Positions 1 to 7,453 of a stretch of 41,518 bases of DNA are shown here, piece after piece (within the stretch, counting starts at the first letter, position 1; each line of letters opens with the position of its first letter). Source of the DNA: Rhodoferax sp. (lineage in GTDB: Bacteria; Pseudomonadota; Gammaproteobacteria; Burkholderiales; Burkholderiaceae_C); contig NZ_JAQTXM010000037.1 of the NCBI RefSeq assembly GCF_028688795.1, forward strand, positions 1 through 41,518, read 5' to 3'. Position numbers and translations under genes: made by a program. The notes beneath the pieces are model-generated. The model saw only the letters and a program-made list of their open reading frames with translations, was not told the origin of the DNA and did no database searches.

Positions 1-735
1 ATCTTTGATCAAAGCTTGTAGAAATTCAACGAGCTTTTCTGAGTCAAATGCGTCCTCAATGATCATCCAGCGTGCCTTGCCCTGGTTGGTCACTGTGGCG
101 ATCATCGAGAGCTTTTGGCGGGTGCCACCAATTGCAAAAGCGACCGGGGTTTTACCTGCTGGCGCGTAGCTTCTGCCACGCACATCCGTGTTGACCAATG
201 CAGTCTCATCACCCCAGTGAATTTCGGCTCCTTCAGCTCTGGCGCGTTGCTCTATTCCAGGGTATTCGCCCTCCAGCCACGCCTGTACTGCCGCAGGGCT
301 TTGCTCGTAGGCGCGCTTGATGGGTTTTTGAGGTGTGAAGCCCCAGCGGGCAAGGTACTTTCCGATGCTGCGAACTTGCAGTTTGATGCCGTATTCCTGC
401 TCGATGAGTTGGCCTACTGCAGCACGACTCCACAGGCTGAAGTCCATCTTGAGTTGCTCGGGGCGCCTGTCGATGATCATTTTCTGAATCGTGTCTTCTT
501 GCACCGCAGTGAGCACACGTCCATCGCCTCTAATGCGACCTCGGCAGGCCGGACGAATGGCGGACCAACCACCAGCATCGAACAGATCAATGGTGACTCG
601 AACTGCCGGGTAGCTCAGCCCCGTCATGGCCACGATTTGCATGATCTTGATTGCCTTCTTGTGCAACCGCACGACTTGCTTGCGCCGCTCGTGAAGTTGT
701 TCGAGCGTTTGTTTTCTTGCGTTTTCTTTTTCCAT
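1..735 (-). CDS. IS630-family transposase, N-terminal part (runs off window)
   Basis: Translating the minus strand from the ATG at 735 gives 245 open codons to the window edge, so the C-terminus is missing. The start reads MEKENARKQTLEQLHERRKQ, followed by a helix-turn-helix region (IMQIVAMTGLSYPAVRVTI), a second DNA-binding part, and the segment IHWGDETALVNTD, which fits the first catalytic Asp region of the IS630/Tc1-mariner DDE fold. Further on come SYAPAGKTPV and KLSMIATVTNQGKARWMI, also typical of IS630 transposases. The remaining catalytic acids lie outside the window. The gene is transcribed away from the chemoreceptor it interrupts. No frameshift or stop is seen, so this part looks intact. 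Confidence 0.88.
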   Translation of the reverse strand, partial: MEKENARKQTLEQLHERRKQVVRLHKKAIKIMQIVAMTGLSYPAVRVTIDLFDAGGWSAIRPACRGRIRGDGRVLTAVQEDTIQKMIIDRRPEQLKMDFSLWSRAAVGQLIEQEYGIKLQVRSIGKYLARWGFTPQKPIKRAYEQSPAAVQAWLEGEYPGIEQRARAEGAEIHWGDETALVNTDVRGRSYAPAGKTPVAFAIGGTRQKLSMIATVTNQGKARWMIIEDAFDSEKLVEFLQALIKD

Positions 736-788
736 GAACTTCTGATCCGGAAAATCATAGAAAGTTCATACTTTATCGGGCCTTATCT
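1..788 (-). mobile_element. IS630-type insertion sequence, right-hand portion
   Basis: The element covers the transposase and its upstream flank. Its outer edge is inferred to lie near 785-790, because the chemoreceptor reading frame stays open back to about there and IS630 elements insert at TA dinucleotides, of which there are two at the TCTATAA stretch (785-791). The terminal inverted repeat cannot be confirmed because the other end is outside the window. Confidence 0.6.
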
Positions 789-809
789 ATAATTGCGCTT
801 AAAGACGCG

Positions 810-3131
810 GTGCGGGGCCTCAAGATTGGTCAGACCGGGTATTTTTATGTGCTCAATGCCCAGCCCGGGGACAAACTGGGTGACCTGATCATTCACCCGG
901 CCATGGAAGGCAAAAACCTGTTGGCCACCAAAGACGCCAGCGGGCGTGAGTTCATCAAGGACATCCTGCAGCAAAAAGATGGCGAGATCCGTTACCCCTG
1001 GTTGAACGCCGCACTGGGTGAAACCACCCCGCGTGAGAAAGTGGTGGCATTCAGCTACCTGAAAAGTTGGGATTGGGTGGTGGCCGGTGGCACTTATGTG
1101 GACGAATACACCGCAGAGATCAACCGTCTGCGCAACATTTACGCGGTGGCGGGCCTGGTGATTGTGTTGGTCATCTCAGCCATTTGGCTGTTGCTGATTC
1201 GTCGCATGGTGGTGCGCCCTATGGCCATGGTGAGCGGCGCCGCTGAAAAAATCGCACAGGGCGACCTTAGCACCACGCTGGTCACAGACCGCCAGGATGA
1301 GGTGGGTCAACTCATCACCGCTATGGGCAGGATGCAAACCGTTTTGACCACTTTTCAGGCCGCACAGGCTGAGATGGCGATCCAGCACGAAGCCGGCAAC
1401 ATTGACCACGTCATGCCCGCTGCCAGTCTGCCGGGCGTTTACGGTGCCATGGCGCAAAGCATCAACCAAATTGTCAAATCACACATTGCCGTGAAGATGA
1501 AGGTGGTGGACATCGTCACGGGCTACTCTGAAGGGCGGCTTGATGTGGTCATGGAACGCCTGCCCGGTCAGCGCGCGCGTATCAGCGAAGCTGTCGACAA
1601 AGTGCAGCATTCGTTGCTGGAGGCCAGCAAAGCGGCACGTTTTAACGCCCGGGTGAGAACCGCTCTGGACAACGTCAGCTTGCCGGTGCGCATTGCAGAT
1701 GACGATGGCACGCTGATTTACCTCAACCACGCCTTGCAAGCCACGCTCAAGCAACACGCCGAAGGCTTTCGCCAGCAAATACCGGGGTTTGACCCCGACA
1801 AGGTGGTGGGGGGCAGCGTGGGGGTGTTTTACGCCGAGCCGCAAGCCGCTTTGGCGCGTCTGCGCAGCCTCAACACCGTGGCCCATTCGCGCCTGAATTT
1901 GGGTGGACGTCTGTATGACTTGACCACCACCCCAGTCACATCAGACACCGGTGAACGCCTGGGCACCGTGGGCCAATGGCAAGACGTGACCGACCAGTTG
2001 GCCGCTGAGGGCGAGATTGACCAAGTGGTGCAAGCTGCCACCAAGGGTGATTTGAACCAACGGCTCAGCTTGGTTGGCAAAACCGGCTTTTTTGCCAACT
2101 TGTCTAACGGCATGAACCTGTTGCTTGACACCAGCGAAGACGCCATGACCGATGTGGCCAACGTGTTGGCTTCGGTGGCCGAAGGCGACCTGACCAAGCG
2201 CATCACACGTGATTACCAGGGCTTGTTTGGCAAGCTCAAGGACAGTGTCAATGCGTCCAGCGAGAACCTGACCCGAGTCATGCAAGAGGTGCGCGGCGCG
2301 GCCGATGCCCTCACCGGCGCGGCCAACCAGGTGTCGGCCACGGCGCAGTCCCTGAGCCAGGCCGCCAGTGAGCAAGCCGCCAGCGTGGAGCAAACCACGG
2401 CCAGCATTGATGTGATGAGCGCCAGCATTTCGCAAAACAGCGACAACGCCCGCGTGACCGATGGCATGGCCGCCAAAACCAGCAAAGAGGCCGTGGACGG
2501 TGGCCAGGCTGTCAGCCAAACGGTAGCGGCCATGAAGCAAATTGCCGCCAAGATTGGCATCGTTGACGACATTGCCTACCAAACCAACTTGCTGGCCTTG
2601 AACGCGGCCATAGAAGCGGCACGGGCGGGTGAGCACGGCAAAGGCTTTGCCGTGGTGGCCGCCGAAGTACGCAAACTCGCCGAGCGCAGCCAGGATGCGG
2701 CGAAAGAAATTGGCGAACTCGCAAGCTCAAGCGTGACCACAGCAGAACGTGCTGGCAAGCTGCTCGATGAAATCGTGCCCAGCATCCAGAAAACCAGCGA
2801 ACTGGTGCAGGAAATCGCGGCAGCCTCCAACGAGCAAGGCGAGTCCATCACCCAGATTGGCGGTGCCATGGGCCAATTGTCCAAAGCCACGCAGCAAAAC
2901 GCATCGGCTTCAGAAGAATTGGCGGCCACCAGTGAAGAGCTGTCAGGTCAGGCGGAGCAATTGCAGCAGTCGGTGGCGTTTTTTAAAACCGGGCAGGATG
3001 ATGGGGCCACTTTGCGGCAGCGGGGGGTACCCGTGCGGGGTGAACGCCGGGCGCTGACGTCGGGCAAAACAACACCCACCATGACCAAGCTGCCACGGAC
3101 CGGCAGCGCCGGAAATTTCAAGCCGTATTGA
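810..3131 (+). CDS. Methyl-accepting chemotaxis protein, N-terminus cut by IS630
   Basis: This is a chemoreceptor that would signal to the CheA/CheW array at the cell pole. The first usable start in frame is the GTG at 810, but the homologous frame (ALKDAVRGLKIGQTGYFY) continues back to about 789, where the IS begins, so the first membrane helix and part of the sensor are lost. What remains, in order: the C-terminal half of a single Cache sensor domain (to about residue 105), one membrane helix (about 112-133), a HAMP domain, a PAS-like segment (VRTALDNVSLPVRIADDDG), a second HAMP-like region, and a full cytoplasmic signalling domain with the conserved tip IVDDIAYQTNLLALNAAIEA (about residues 585-605). 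There is no C-terminal CheR-docking pentapeptide. Without its signal anchor the product is probably non-functional or mislocalised. Confidence 0.9.
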   Translation: MRGLKIGQTGYFYVLNAQPGDKLGDLIIHPAMEGKNLLATKDASGREFIKDILQQKDGEIRYPWLNAALGETTPREKVVAFSYLKSWDWVVAGGTYVDEYTAEINRLRNIYAVAGLVIVLVISAIWLLLIRRMVVRPMAMVSGAAEKIAQGDLSTTLVTDRQDEVGQLITAMGRMQTVLTTFQAAQAEMAIQHEAGNIDHVMPAASLPGVYGAMAQSINQIVKSHIAVKMKVVDIVTGYSEGRLDVVMERLPGQRARISEAVDKVQHSLLEASKAARFNARVRTALDNVSLPVRIADDDGTLIYLNHALQATLKQHAEGFRQQIPGFDPDKVVGGSVGVFYAEPQAALARLRSLNTVAHSRLNLGGRLYDLTTTPVTSDTGERLGTVGQWQDVTDQLAAEGEIDQVVQAATKGDLNQRLSLVGKTGFFANLSNGMNLLLDTSEDAMTDVANVLASVAEGDLTKRITRDYQGLFGKLKDSVNASSENLTRVMQEVRGAADALTGAANQVSATAQSLSQAASEQAASVEQTTASIDVMSASISQNSDNARVTDGMAAKTSKEAVDGGQAVSQTVAAMKQIAAKIGIVDDIAYQTNLLALNAAIEAARAGEHGKGFAVVAAEVRKLAERSQDAAKEIGELASSSVTTAERAGKLLDEIVPSIQKTSELVQEIAAASNEQGESITQIGGAMGQLSKATQQNASASEELAATSEELSGQAEQLQQSVAFFKTGQDDGATLRQRGVPVRGERRALTSGKTTPTMTKLPRTGSAGNFKPY

Positions 3132-3134
3132 AAG

Positions 3135-3184
3135 CAAGCACCAACAAGCGCCGGCTTGCTGGTGCTTGTTGGTTTGGTTTTTAA
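3135..3184 (+). terminator. Rho-independent terminator after the chemoreceptor
   Basis: Arms 3135-3149 (CAAGCACCAACAAGC) and 3154-3168 pair at 14 of 15 positions around a 4-nt loop. They are followed by a T-rich tract ending in TTTTT near 3184. The structure begins four bases after the chemoreceptor stop codon and lies just before the convergent aminotransferase stop. Confidence 0.7.
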
Positions 3185-3191
3185 CGGTCGG

Positions 3192-4346
3192 TCAGGCCAG
3201 CGCAGCTTCCGGTGCCGGAATGCCCATGGCGTCCAGCGCTGCCGCCAGTTGCGCCACGCTGCGCGGCACGTTGTGAAGCTTTTCCAGCCCAAACAGGCCC
3301 ACGCGAAACGTCATGAAATCAGCCGGTTCGTCACATTGCAGCGGTACGCCGGCCGCGGTTTGCAGACCCAGCGCCAAAAACTTCTTGCTGTTTTGAATGC
3401 CAGCGTCTTCGGTGTAGCTCACCACCACACCGGGTGCCTTGAAGCCGTCGGCTGCCACGCTCTGGATGCCGCGGCTCTCAAACAGCGCGCGCACCGCCGA
3501 GCCCAGCGCTTGCTGCTCGGCCTTGACTTTCTCAAAGCCGTAGTCACGCGTTTCCTGCATCACCTCGCGCAGGCGCATCAGCGCATCGGTTGGCATGGTG
3601 GCGTGGTAGGCGTGGCCACCGCCCTCATAGGCTTCCATGATCTGCAGCCATTTCTTCAAATCGCAGGCAAAGCTGGTGCTGATGGTGCTGTCGATGGCGG
3701 CGCGGGCGCGCTCACTCAGCATCACCATGGCGCAGCAGGGCGAGCCGCTCCAGCCTTTTTGCGGTGCGCTCACCAGCACGTCCACGCCGGTGGCTTTCAT
3801 GTCGACCCACATCGCGCCCGAGGCGATGCAGTCGAGCACAAACAGGCCGCCAACCTCATGCACCGCATCTGCCACGGCTTTCAAATAGTCGTCGGGCAGA
3901 ATCATGCCGGCGGCGGTTTCCACATGCGGGGCAAACACCACGTCGGGTTTTTTGGCGCGGATGGTGGCCACCACCTCATCAATTGGGCAGGGAACCCATG
4001 GCGACTGTTTGGTGGTGTTGACGCGGCGGGCTTTCAGCACGGTGGACTCGGCTGGGATGCTGCCCATGTCAAAAATCTGCGTCCAGCGGTAGCTGAACCA
4101 GCCGTTGCGGATCACTAACGCTTTTTTGCCAGTGGCGAATTGCCGCGCCACGGCTTCCATGCCAAAAGTGCCGCTGCCAGGCACCAGCACAGCTGATTTG
4201 GCAGCGTAAACCTCTTTGAGAATGCGTGAAATGTCGGTCATCACGCCCTGAAAGCGTTGCGACATGTGGTTCAGTGCGCGGTCGGTATAGACCACCGAGA
4301 ACTCAAGCAAGCCGTCAGGGTCAATGTTGGGAAGAAGTCCGGGCAT
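3192..4346 (-). CDS. Class V aminotransferase (alanine-glyoxylate aminotransferase-like)
   Basis: A PLP-dependent fold-type I aminotransferase of 384 residues, the usual length for the class V alanine/serine-glyoxylate group. The predicted Schiff-base lysine is K197 in SAPQKGWSG, and the PLP-ring Asp is D172 in LDCIASGA. The N-terminal glycine-rich phosphate-binding part is VPGSGTFGMEAV (about 55-66). The start at 4346 is supported by AGGAG seven bases upstream. Substrate cannot be read from sequence: alanine-glyoxylate, serine-glyoxylate or a related amino donor pair are all possible. It is transcribed in the same direction as the LysR gene upstream, but the 286-bp gap makes a shared transcript uncertain. 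Confidence 0.85.
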   Translation of the reverse strand: MPGLLPNIDPDGLLEFSVVYTDRALNHMSQRFQGVMTDISRILKEVYAAKSAVLVPGSGTFGMEAVARQFATGKKALVIRNGWFSYRWTQIFDMGSIPAESTVLKARRVNTTKQSPWVPCPIDEVVATIRAKKPDVVFAPHVETAAGMILPDDYLKAVADAVHEVGGLFVLDCIASGAMWVDMKATGVDVLVSAPQKGWSGSPCCAMVMLSERARAAIDSTISTSFACDLKKWLQIMEAYEGGGHAYHATMPTDALMRLREVMQETRDYGFEKVKAEQQALGSAVRALFESRGIQSVAADGFKAPGVVVSYTEDAGIQNSKKFLALGLQTAAGVPLQCDEPADFMTFRVGLFGLEKLHNVPRSVAQLAAALDAMGIPAPEAALA

Positions 4347-4383
4347 GGTGCGCTCCTGTAAGTGGGGGGTAACGTTGATTAGC

Positions 4384-4572
4384 TTAGCACGGGTGTTGAC
4401 CTTTGCACCCCCAGGGAAGTACCCGGCCGGGCGGTGTCAGCAGCATGCCCAGGCTTTTAGTGGCGTCGTCAATGAGCAGCAGTGTGGCTTGTGTGGTGGC
4501 ATCCGTGGCATCCATCTGGACCTGCATATGCGAGGGGACAAACCCATGTCCAGGAAGCGCAATTTTGAAATG
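4384..4572 (-). other. Gap with a protein-like open frame, possible gene remnant
   Basis: The 286 bp between the aminotransferase and the LysR gene hold no full gene. On the minus strand a frame stays open from just after a TGA (4573-4575) to a TAA at 4384 and reads plausibly as protein (HFKIALPGHGFVPSHMQVQM near its start), but it has no good upstream start or ribosome site. It may be the decayed end of a lost gene. I do not recognise the family. Confidence 0.25.
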
Positions 4573-4632
4573 TCAGGGCAGCGGCTTATTGACAATACGC
4601 AAGCTTTTGCCGCGCGCGCAGGTGCGTGCAGC

Positions 4633-5538
4633 TCAAGCGCTGGTTTGCACTGCCTGCAGCAGCCAGGCTAGAAAGGTGTGGTTGGCAGATGGGTTGTCTG
4701 TGCCTTCAGGTTGCACAAAATAGTAGGCGCGCTGGCTTGCCAAAGGCTGCTCGCAGGCCACCACCAGTTCGCCGCGTGCCAGTTCCGTGGTGACCAGTAG
4801 CCGTGGCACCAGGGCCAGGCCCATGCCGCACACGGCGGCGGCGGCGGTCATGGAAAACAGCTCAAAACGCGCACCCGACAAGGCCAGCGCTGTGGCCACG
4901 CCTTGCGCTTCAAACCATTGCCGCCAGGCGTCCGGGCGGGTGCTTTGTTGCAACAGCGGCAGCTTGGCAATGGCCTCGGGTGACAAGCTGGCAGCACCTT
5001 GCAGCAGGCTTGGGGCGCAGACCGGCAGCACCACTTCGTCCAGCAGTTTCACCGCCTGGGTGCCGGCCCATTGGCTGACCTGCTCGGGCGTGCCGGCAAA
5101 CAGCGCTGCATCAAACGGTGTGTCGGCAAACATGAAGGGGCGGGTGCGGGTTTCAAGGTGCACGGTGAGTTCGGGGTGCTGACTTTTGAGCTTTGGCAGG
5201 CGCGGAATCAGCCAGCGGGTGGCAAAAGTTGGTACGGCGGCCAGGTGCAGCCGGCTTTCGCGCCCCTGGGTGCTCATGACATCGAGCGTGTCTTGCTCCA
5301 GTGCCTGCAGGCGCAGCGCCACTTGGGCGGCGTAGTCGCGCCCGCGCTCGGTGAGTGCCACGCCATGGCGCGTGCGCTTGAACAGCGCCACGCCCACAAA
5401 GTCTTCCAGTGCGGTCAACTGGCGCGACACCGCGCCCTGAGTCAGCGCCAGTTCTTGAGCGGCGCGGGTGTAGCTTTGGTGGCGGGCGGCGGCATCAAAA
5501 CAGGCGAGGGCTTGAAGGGACGGAATTTTTCTGCGCAT
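4633..5538 (-). CDS. LysR-family regulator of glutarate catabolism (GcdR-like)
   Basis: A LysR-type transcriptional regulator. The N-terminal winged helix-turn-helix spans about residues 4-63 (SYTRAAQELALTQGAVSRQL is the core), followed by a linker helix and a substrate-binding domain with GcvA-like features (AVPTFATRWLIPRLP, ending in GMGLALVPRLL). I chose the ATG at 5538, giving 301 residues, because the product then begins MRRKIPSL as in this family; a GTG six codons further upstream is possible. It is divergent from gcdH with a 275-bp shared spacer, the arrangement known for gcdR-gcdH in pseudomonads and Burkholderiales, so it probably activates gcdH in response to glutarate or glutaryl-CoA. 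The role comes from neighbourhood, not from a ligand-site motif. Confidence 0.82.
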   Translation of the reverse strand: MRRKIPSLQALACFDAAARHQSYTRAAQELALTQGAVSRQLTALEDFVGVALFKRTRHGVALTERGRDYAAQVALRLQALEQDTLDVMSTQGRESRLHLAAVPTFATRWLIPRLPKLKSQHPELTVHLETRTRPFMFADTPFDAALFAGTPEQVSQWAGTQAVKLLDEVVLPVCAPSLLQGAASLSPEAIAKLPLLQQSTRPDAWRQWFEAQGVATALALSGARFELFSMTAAAAVCGMGLALVPRLLVTTELARGELVVACEQPLASQRAYYFVQPEGTDNPSANHTFLAWLLQAVQTSA

Positions 5539-5594
5539 GATGTGCGTAATGTACACATTTGTTTTAAAAATTGCTTGTGATTTGCTATTGTATA

Positions 5595-5637
5595 AATAGC
5601 TGTTTGCGCTTACTTATTATGGGATATAGCGTCATTT
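5595..5637 (+). repeat. Dispersed AT-rich repeat, copy 1
   Basis: A diverged copy of the window's dispersed repeat (core ATAGCTGTTTGCGCTTA, then ATATAGCGTCATTTT). It lies in the divergent spacer between the LysR gene and gcdH, where the regulator would be expected to bind. Confidence 0.5.
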
Positions 5638-5813
5638 TCCATATGAAATATTTGATGCTTGAAAGGGTTTGTGAAAGCAAGTTATGAGTTATTTGAATAT
5701 CAAAGTGACAACAAATCGGTTGTGTCAAGCACTGGCTGCGCGCTACCATGCAGTTATTCCATTCAGGCCAGACCTGAATTAACCGAACACCCCCACCCTC
5801 AGGAGACACCGAA

Positions 5814-7007
5814 ATGGCCCACGCATCATTCAACTGGCAAGACCCCTTTTTGCTGGAGCAGCAACTCACCGACGAAGAACGCATGATCAAGGAAGCCGCT
5901 GCCGCCTACTGCCAGGACAAGCTGCAACCGCGTGTGGTGCAGGCTTTTCGCAACGAGCAAACCGACCCCGCCATCTTTCGCGAAATGGGTGAACTGGGCC
6001 TGCTTGGCCCCACCATTCCCGAAGCTTATGGCGGCCCTGGCCTGAATTACGTGGCGTACGGCGTGATTGCCCGTGAGGTGGAGCGTGTCGACAGCGGTTA
6101 CCGCAGCATGATGAGTGTGCAAAGCTCGCTGGTGATGGTGCCGATTTTTGAATTTGGCAACGAAGCCACCAAACAAAAGTACCTGCCCAAACTGGCCACT
6201 GGCGAGTGGATTGGCTGCTTCGGCCTGACCGAACCCAACCACGGCTCGGACCCGGCCAGCATGCTCAGCCGTGCCGTGAAAGTGCCCGGCGGTTACAAGC
6301 TCAGCGGCAACAAGATGTGGATTTCCAACAGCCCGATTGCCGACGTGTTCGTGGTCTGGGCCAAAGAGGTGTCTGAGACCGGCACAGTCGGCCCGATTCG
6401 CGGCTTTGTGCTGGAAAAAGGCGCGGCGGGCTTAAGCGCCCCGGCCATTCATGGCAAGGTGGGCTTGCGTGCCAGCATCACCGGCGAGATCGTCATGGAC
6501 GGCGTGTTTTGCCCTGAAGAAAACGCTTTTCCTGAAGTGCAAGGCCTGAAAGGCCCGTTCACTTGCCTCAACAGCGCCCGCTACGGCATTGCCTGGGGTG
6601 CGTTGGGTGCGGCAGAAGACTGCTGGTTTCGCTCACGCCAATACGTGATGGACCGCATTCAGTTTGGACGCCCCTTGGCTGCCAACCAGCTGATTCAAAA
6701 GAAACTGGCCGACATGCAGACCGACATTGCGCTGGGCTTGCAAGGCTGCCTGCGCCTGGGCCGCATGAAGGACGAAGGCACGGCGTCGGTCGAAATCACG
6801 TCGATTTTGAAGCGCAACAGTTGCGGCAAGGCGCTCGATGTGGCCCGCCTGGCGCGCGACATGATGGGTGGCAATGGCATCAGCGACGAGTTTGGTGTGG
6901 CGCGGCATTTGGTGAATCTGGAGGTGGTCAACACCTATGAAGGCACGCATGACATTCATGCGCTGATTCTTGGCCGCGCGCAAACAGGGATTGCGGCGTT
7001 TAATTAA
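5814..7007 (+). CDS. gcdH: Glutaryl-CoA dehydrogenase
   Basis: A cytoplasmic FAD enzyme that oxidatively decarboxylates glutaryl-CoA to crotonyl-CoA, the last specific step of lysine, tryptophan and glutarate breakdown. The 397 residues form a standard acyl-CoA dehydrogenase: N-terminal helical domain, central beta domain with GCFGLTEPNHGSDP (FAD/substrate binding), and C-terminal helical domain. The general base is E376 in NTYEGTHDIHALILGRAQTG, the position and context typical of glutaryl-CoA dehydrogenases. The start at 5814 follows CAGGAGACACCGAA. It is divergent from a LysR gene and upstream of a family III CoA-transferase that probably makes its substrate. Electrons would pass to ETF. 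Confidence 0.95.
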   Translation: MAHASFNWQDPFLLEQQLTDEERMIKEAAAAYCQDKLQPRVVQAFRNEQTDPAIFREMGELGLLGPTIPEAYGGPGLNYVAYGVIAREVERVDSGYRSMMSVQSSLVMVPIFEFGNEATKQKYLPKLATGEWIGCFGLTEPNHGSDPASMLSRAVKVPGGYKLSGNKMWISNSPIADVFVVWAKEVSETGTVGPIRGFVLEKGAAGLSAPAIHGKVGLRASITGEIVMDGVFCPEENAFPEVQGLKGPFTCLNSARYGIAWGALGAAEDCWFRSRQYVMDRIQFGRPLAANQLIQKKLADMQTDIALGLQGCLRLGRMKDEGTASVEITSILKRNSCGKALDVARLARDMMGGNGISDEFGVARHLVNLEVVNTYEGTHDIHALILGRAQTGIAAFN

Positions 7008-7087
7008 TTGGAGTCAGATTCCAATTAAATTGGCATGCAGGGGTGCGAGGGGCAATGGGGATGCCAGCTTTTTTGGCGGCAGCGGAC

Positions 7088-7148
7088 GGGGTATTGGGCC
7101 CCGCCTCAACGCGCTGCGCTTTGCGAAGTCGGCGGGTCCCAATACCCC
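7088..7148. repeat. Hairpin A: 18-bp stem with the shared 25-nt loop
   Basis: Left arm 7088-7105 starts GGGGTATTGGG; right arm 7131-7148 ends CCCAATACCCC. The arms pair at 17 of 18 positions. The 25-nt loop (7106-7130) contains GCGCTTTGCGAAGTC. The loop matches the loop of hairpin B in reverse complement at 24 of 25 bases, while the stem outside the G/C-rich base next to the loop does not match. Confidence 0.85.
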
Positions 7149-7260
7149 ACCCGCTGCTGCATGCGCCGCTGGGGTGCCAAGGTTTTGAAGACCGGATGAG
7201 CGTCTTCTGTGCAGGAAGTGTCTCGTGCTTTTTTACTTCGACGACCCTTACCGCACCGCA

Positions 7261-7337
7261 GGCCATGCGGGTTTGGGCTGGGGGCCGACTTCGCAAAGCG
7301 GAGCGCGTTGAGGCCCCCGGCCCAAACCCGCATGGCC
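7261..7337. repeat. Hairpin B: 26-bp stem with the same loop, inverted
   Basis: Left arm 7261-7286 starts GGCCATGCGGGTTTGGGC; right arm 7312-7337 ends GCCCAAACCCGCATGGCC. The arms pair at 25 of 26 positions. The loop 7287-7311 contains GACTTCGCAAAGCG and is the reverse complement of hairpin A's loop with one change. Confidence 0.85.
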
Positions 7338-7399
7338 CACCAAGACTGTGGGTCCGCCCAAGCAACCCCACTGCGCATGGCCTACCCAAACTGTCAGTC
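7329..7399. repeat. Direct repeat pair beside hairpin B
   Basis: The 26-nt segments 7329-7354 and 7374-7399 match at 21 positions; both start CGCATGGCC and share ACTGT and GTC. The first copy overlaps the outer right arm of hairpin B. Confidence 0.5.
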
Positions 7400-7453
7400 A
7401 GTCAACGAATGACGCCCTGACTTCACCCCCACAACAGCAACAAAACAAGCACC

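Larger units (their letters stand above)
7008..7453. other. 446-bp spacer rich in hairpins between gcdH and its CoA-transferase
   Basis: I see no gene here: open frames on both strands are artefacts of GC-rich inverted sequence. The spacer holds two long hairpins with a shared loop (7088-7148 and 7261-7337), a diverged direct repeat (7329-7354 and 7374-7399), and a short GTGGG/CCCAC stem between the repeat copies. Such a long structured spacer within a two-gene catabolic unit suggests a later insertion. Confidence 0.7.

Noticed and set aside
115..792. Plus-strand open frame of 225 codons at the left edge
   Set aside because: It lies opposite a clear IS630 transposase frame and has no protein-family features.
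7000..7450. Several open frames on both strands in the gcdH/CoA-transferase spacer
   Set aside because: They result from GC-rich inverted repeats: opposite-strand frames mirror each other and none has a ribosome site.
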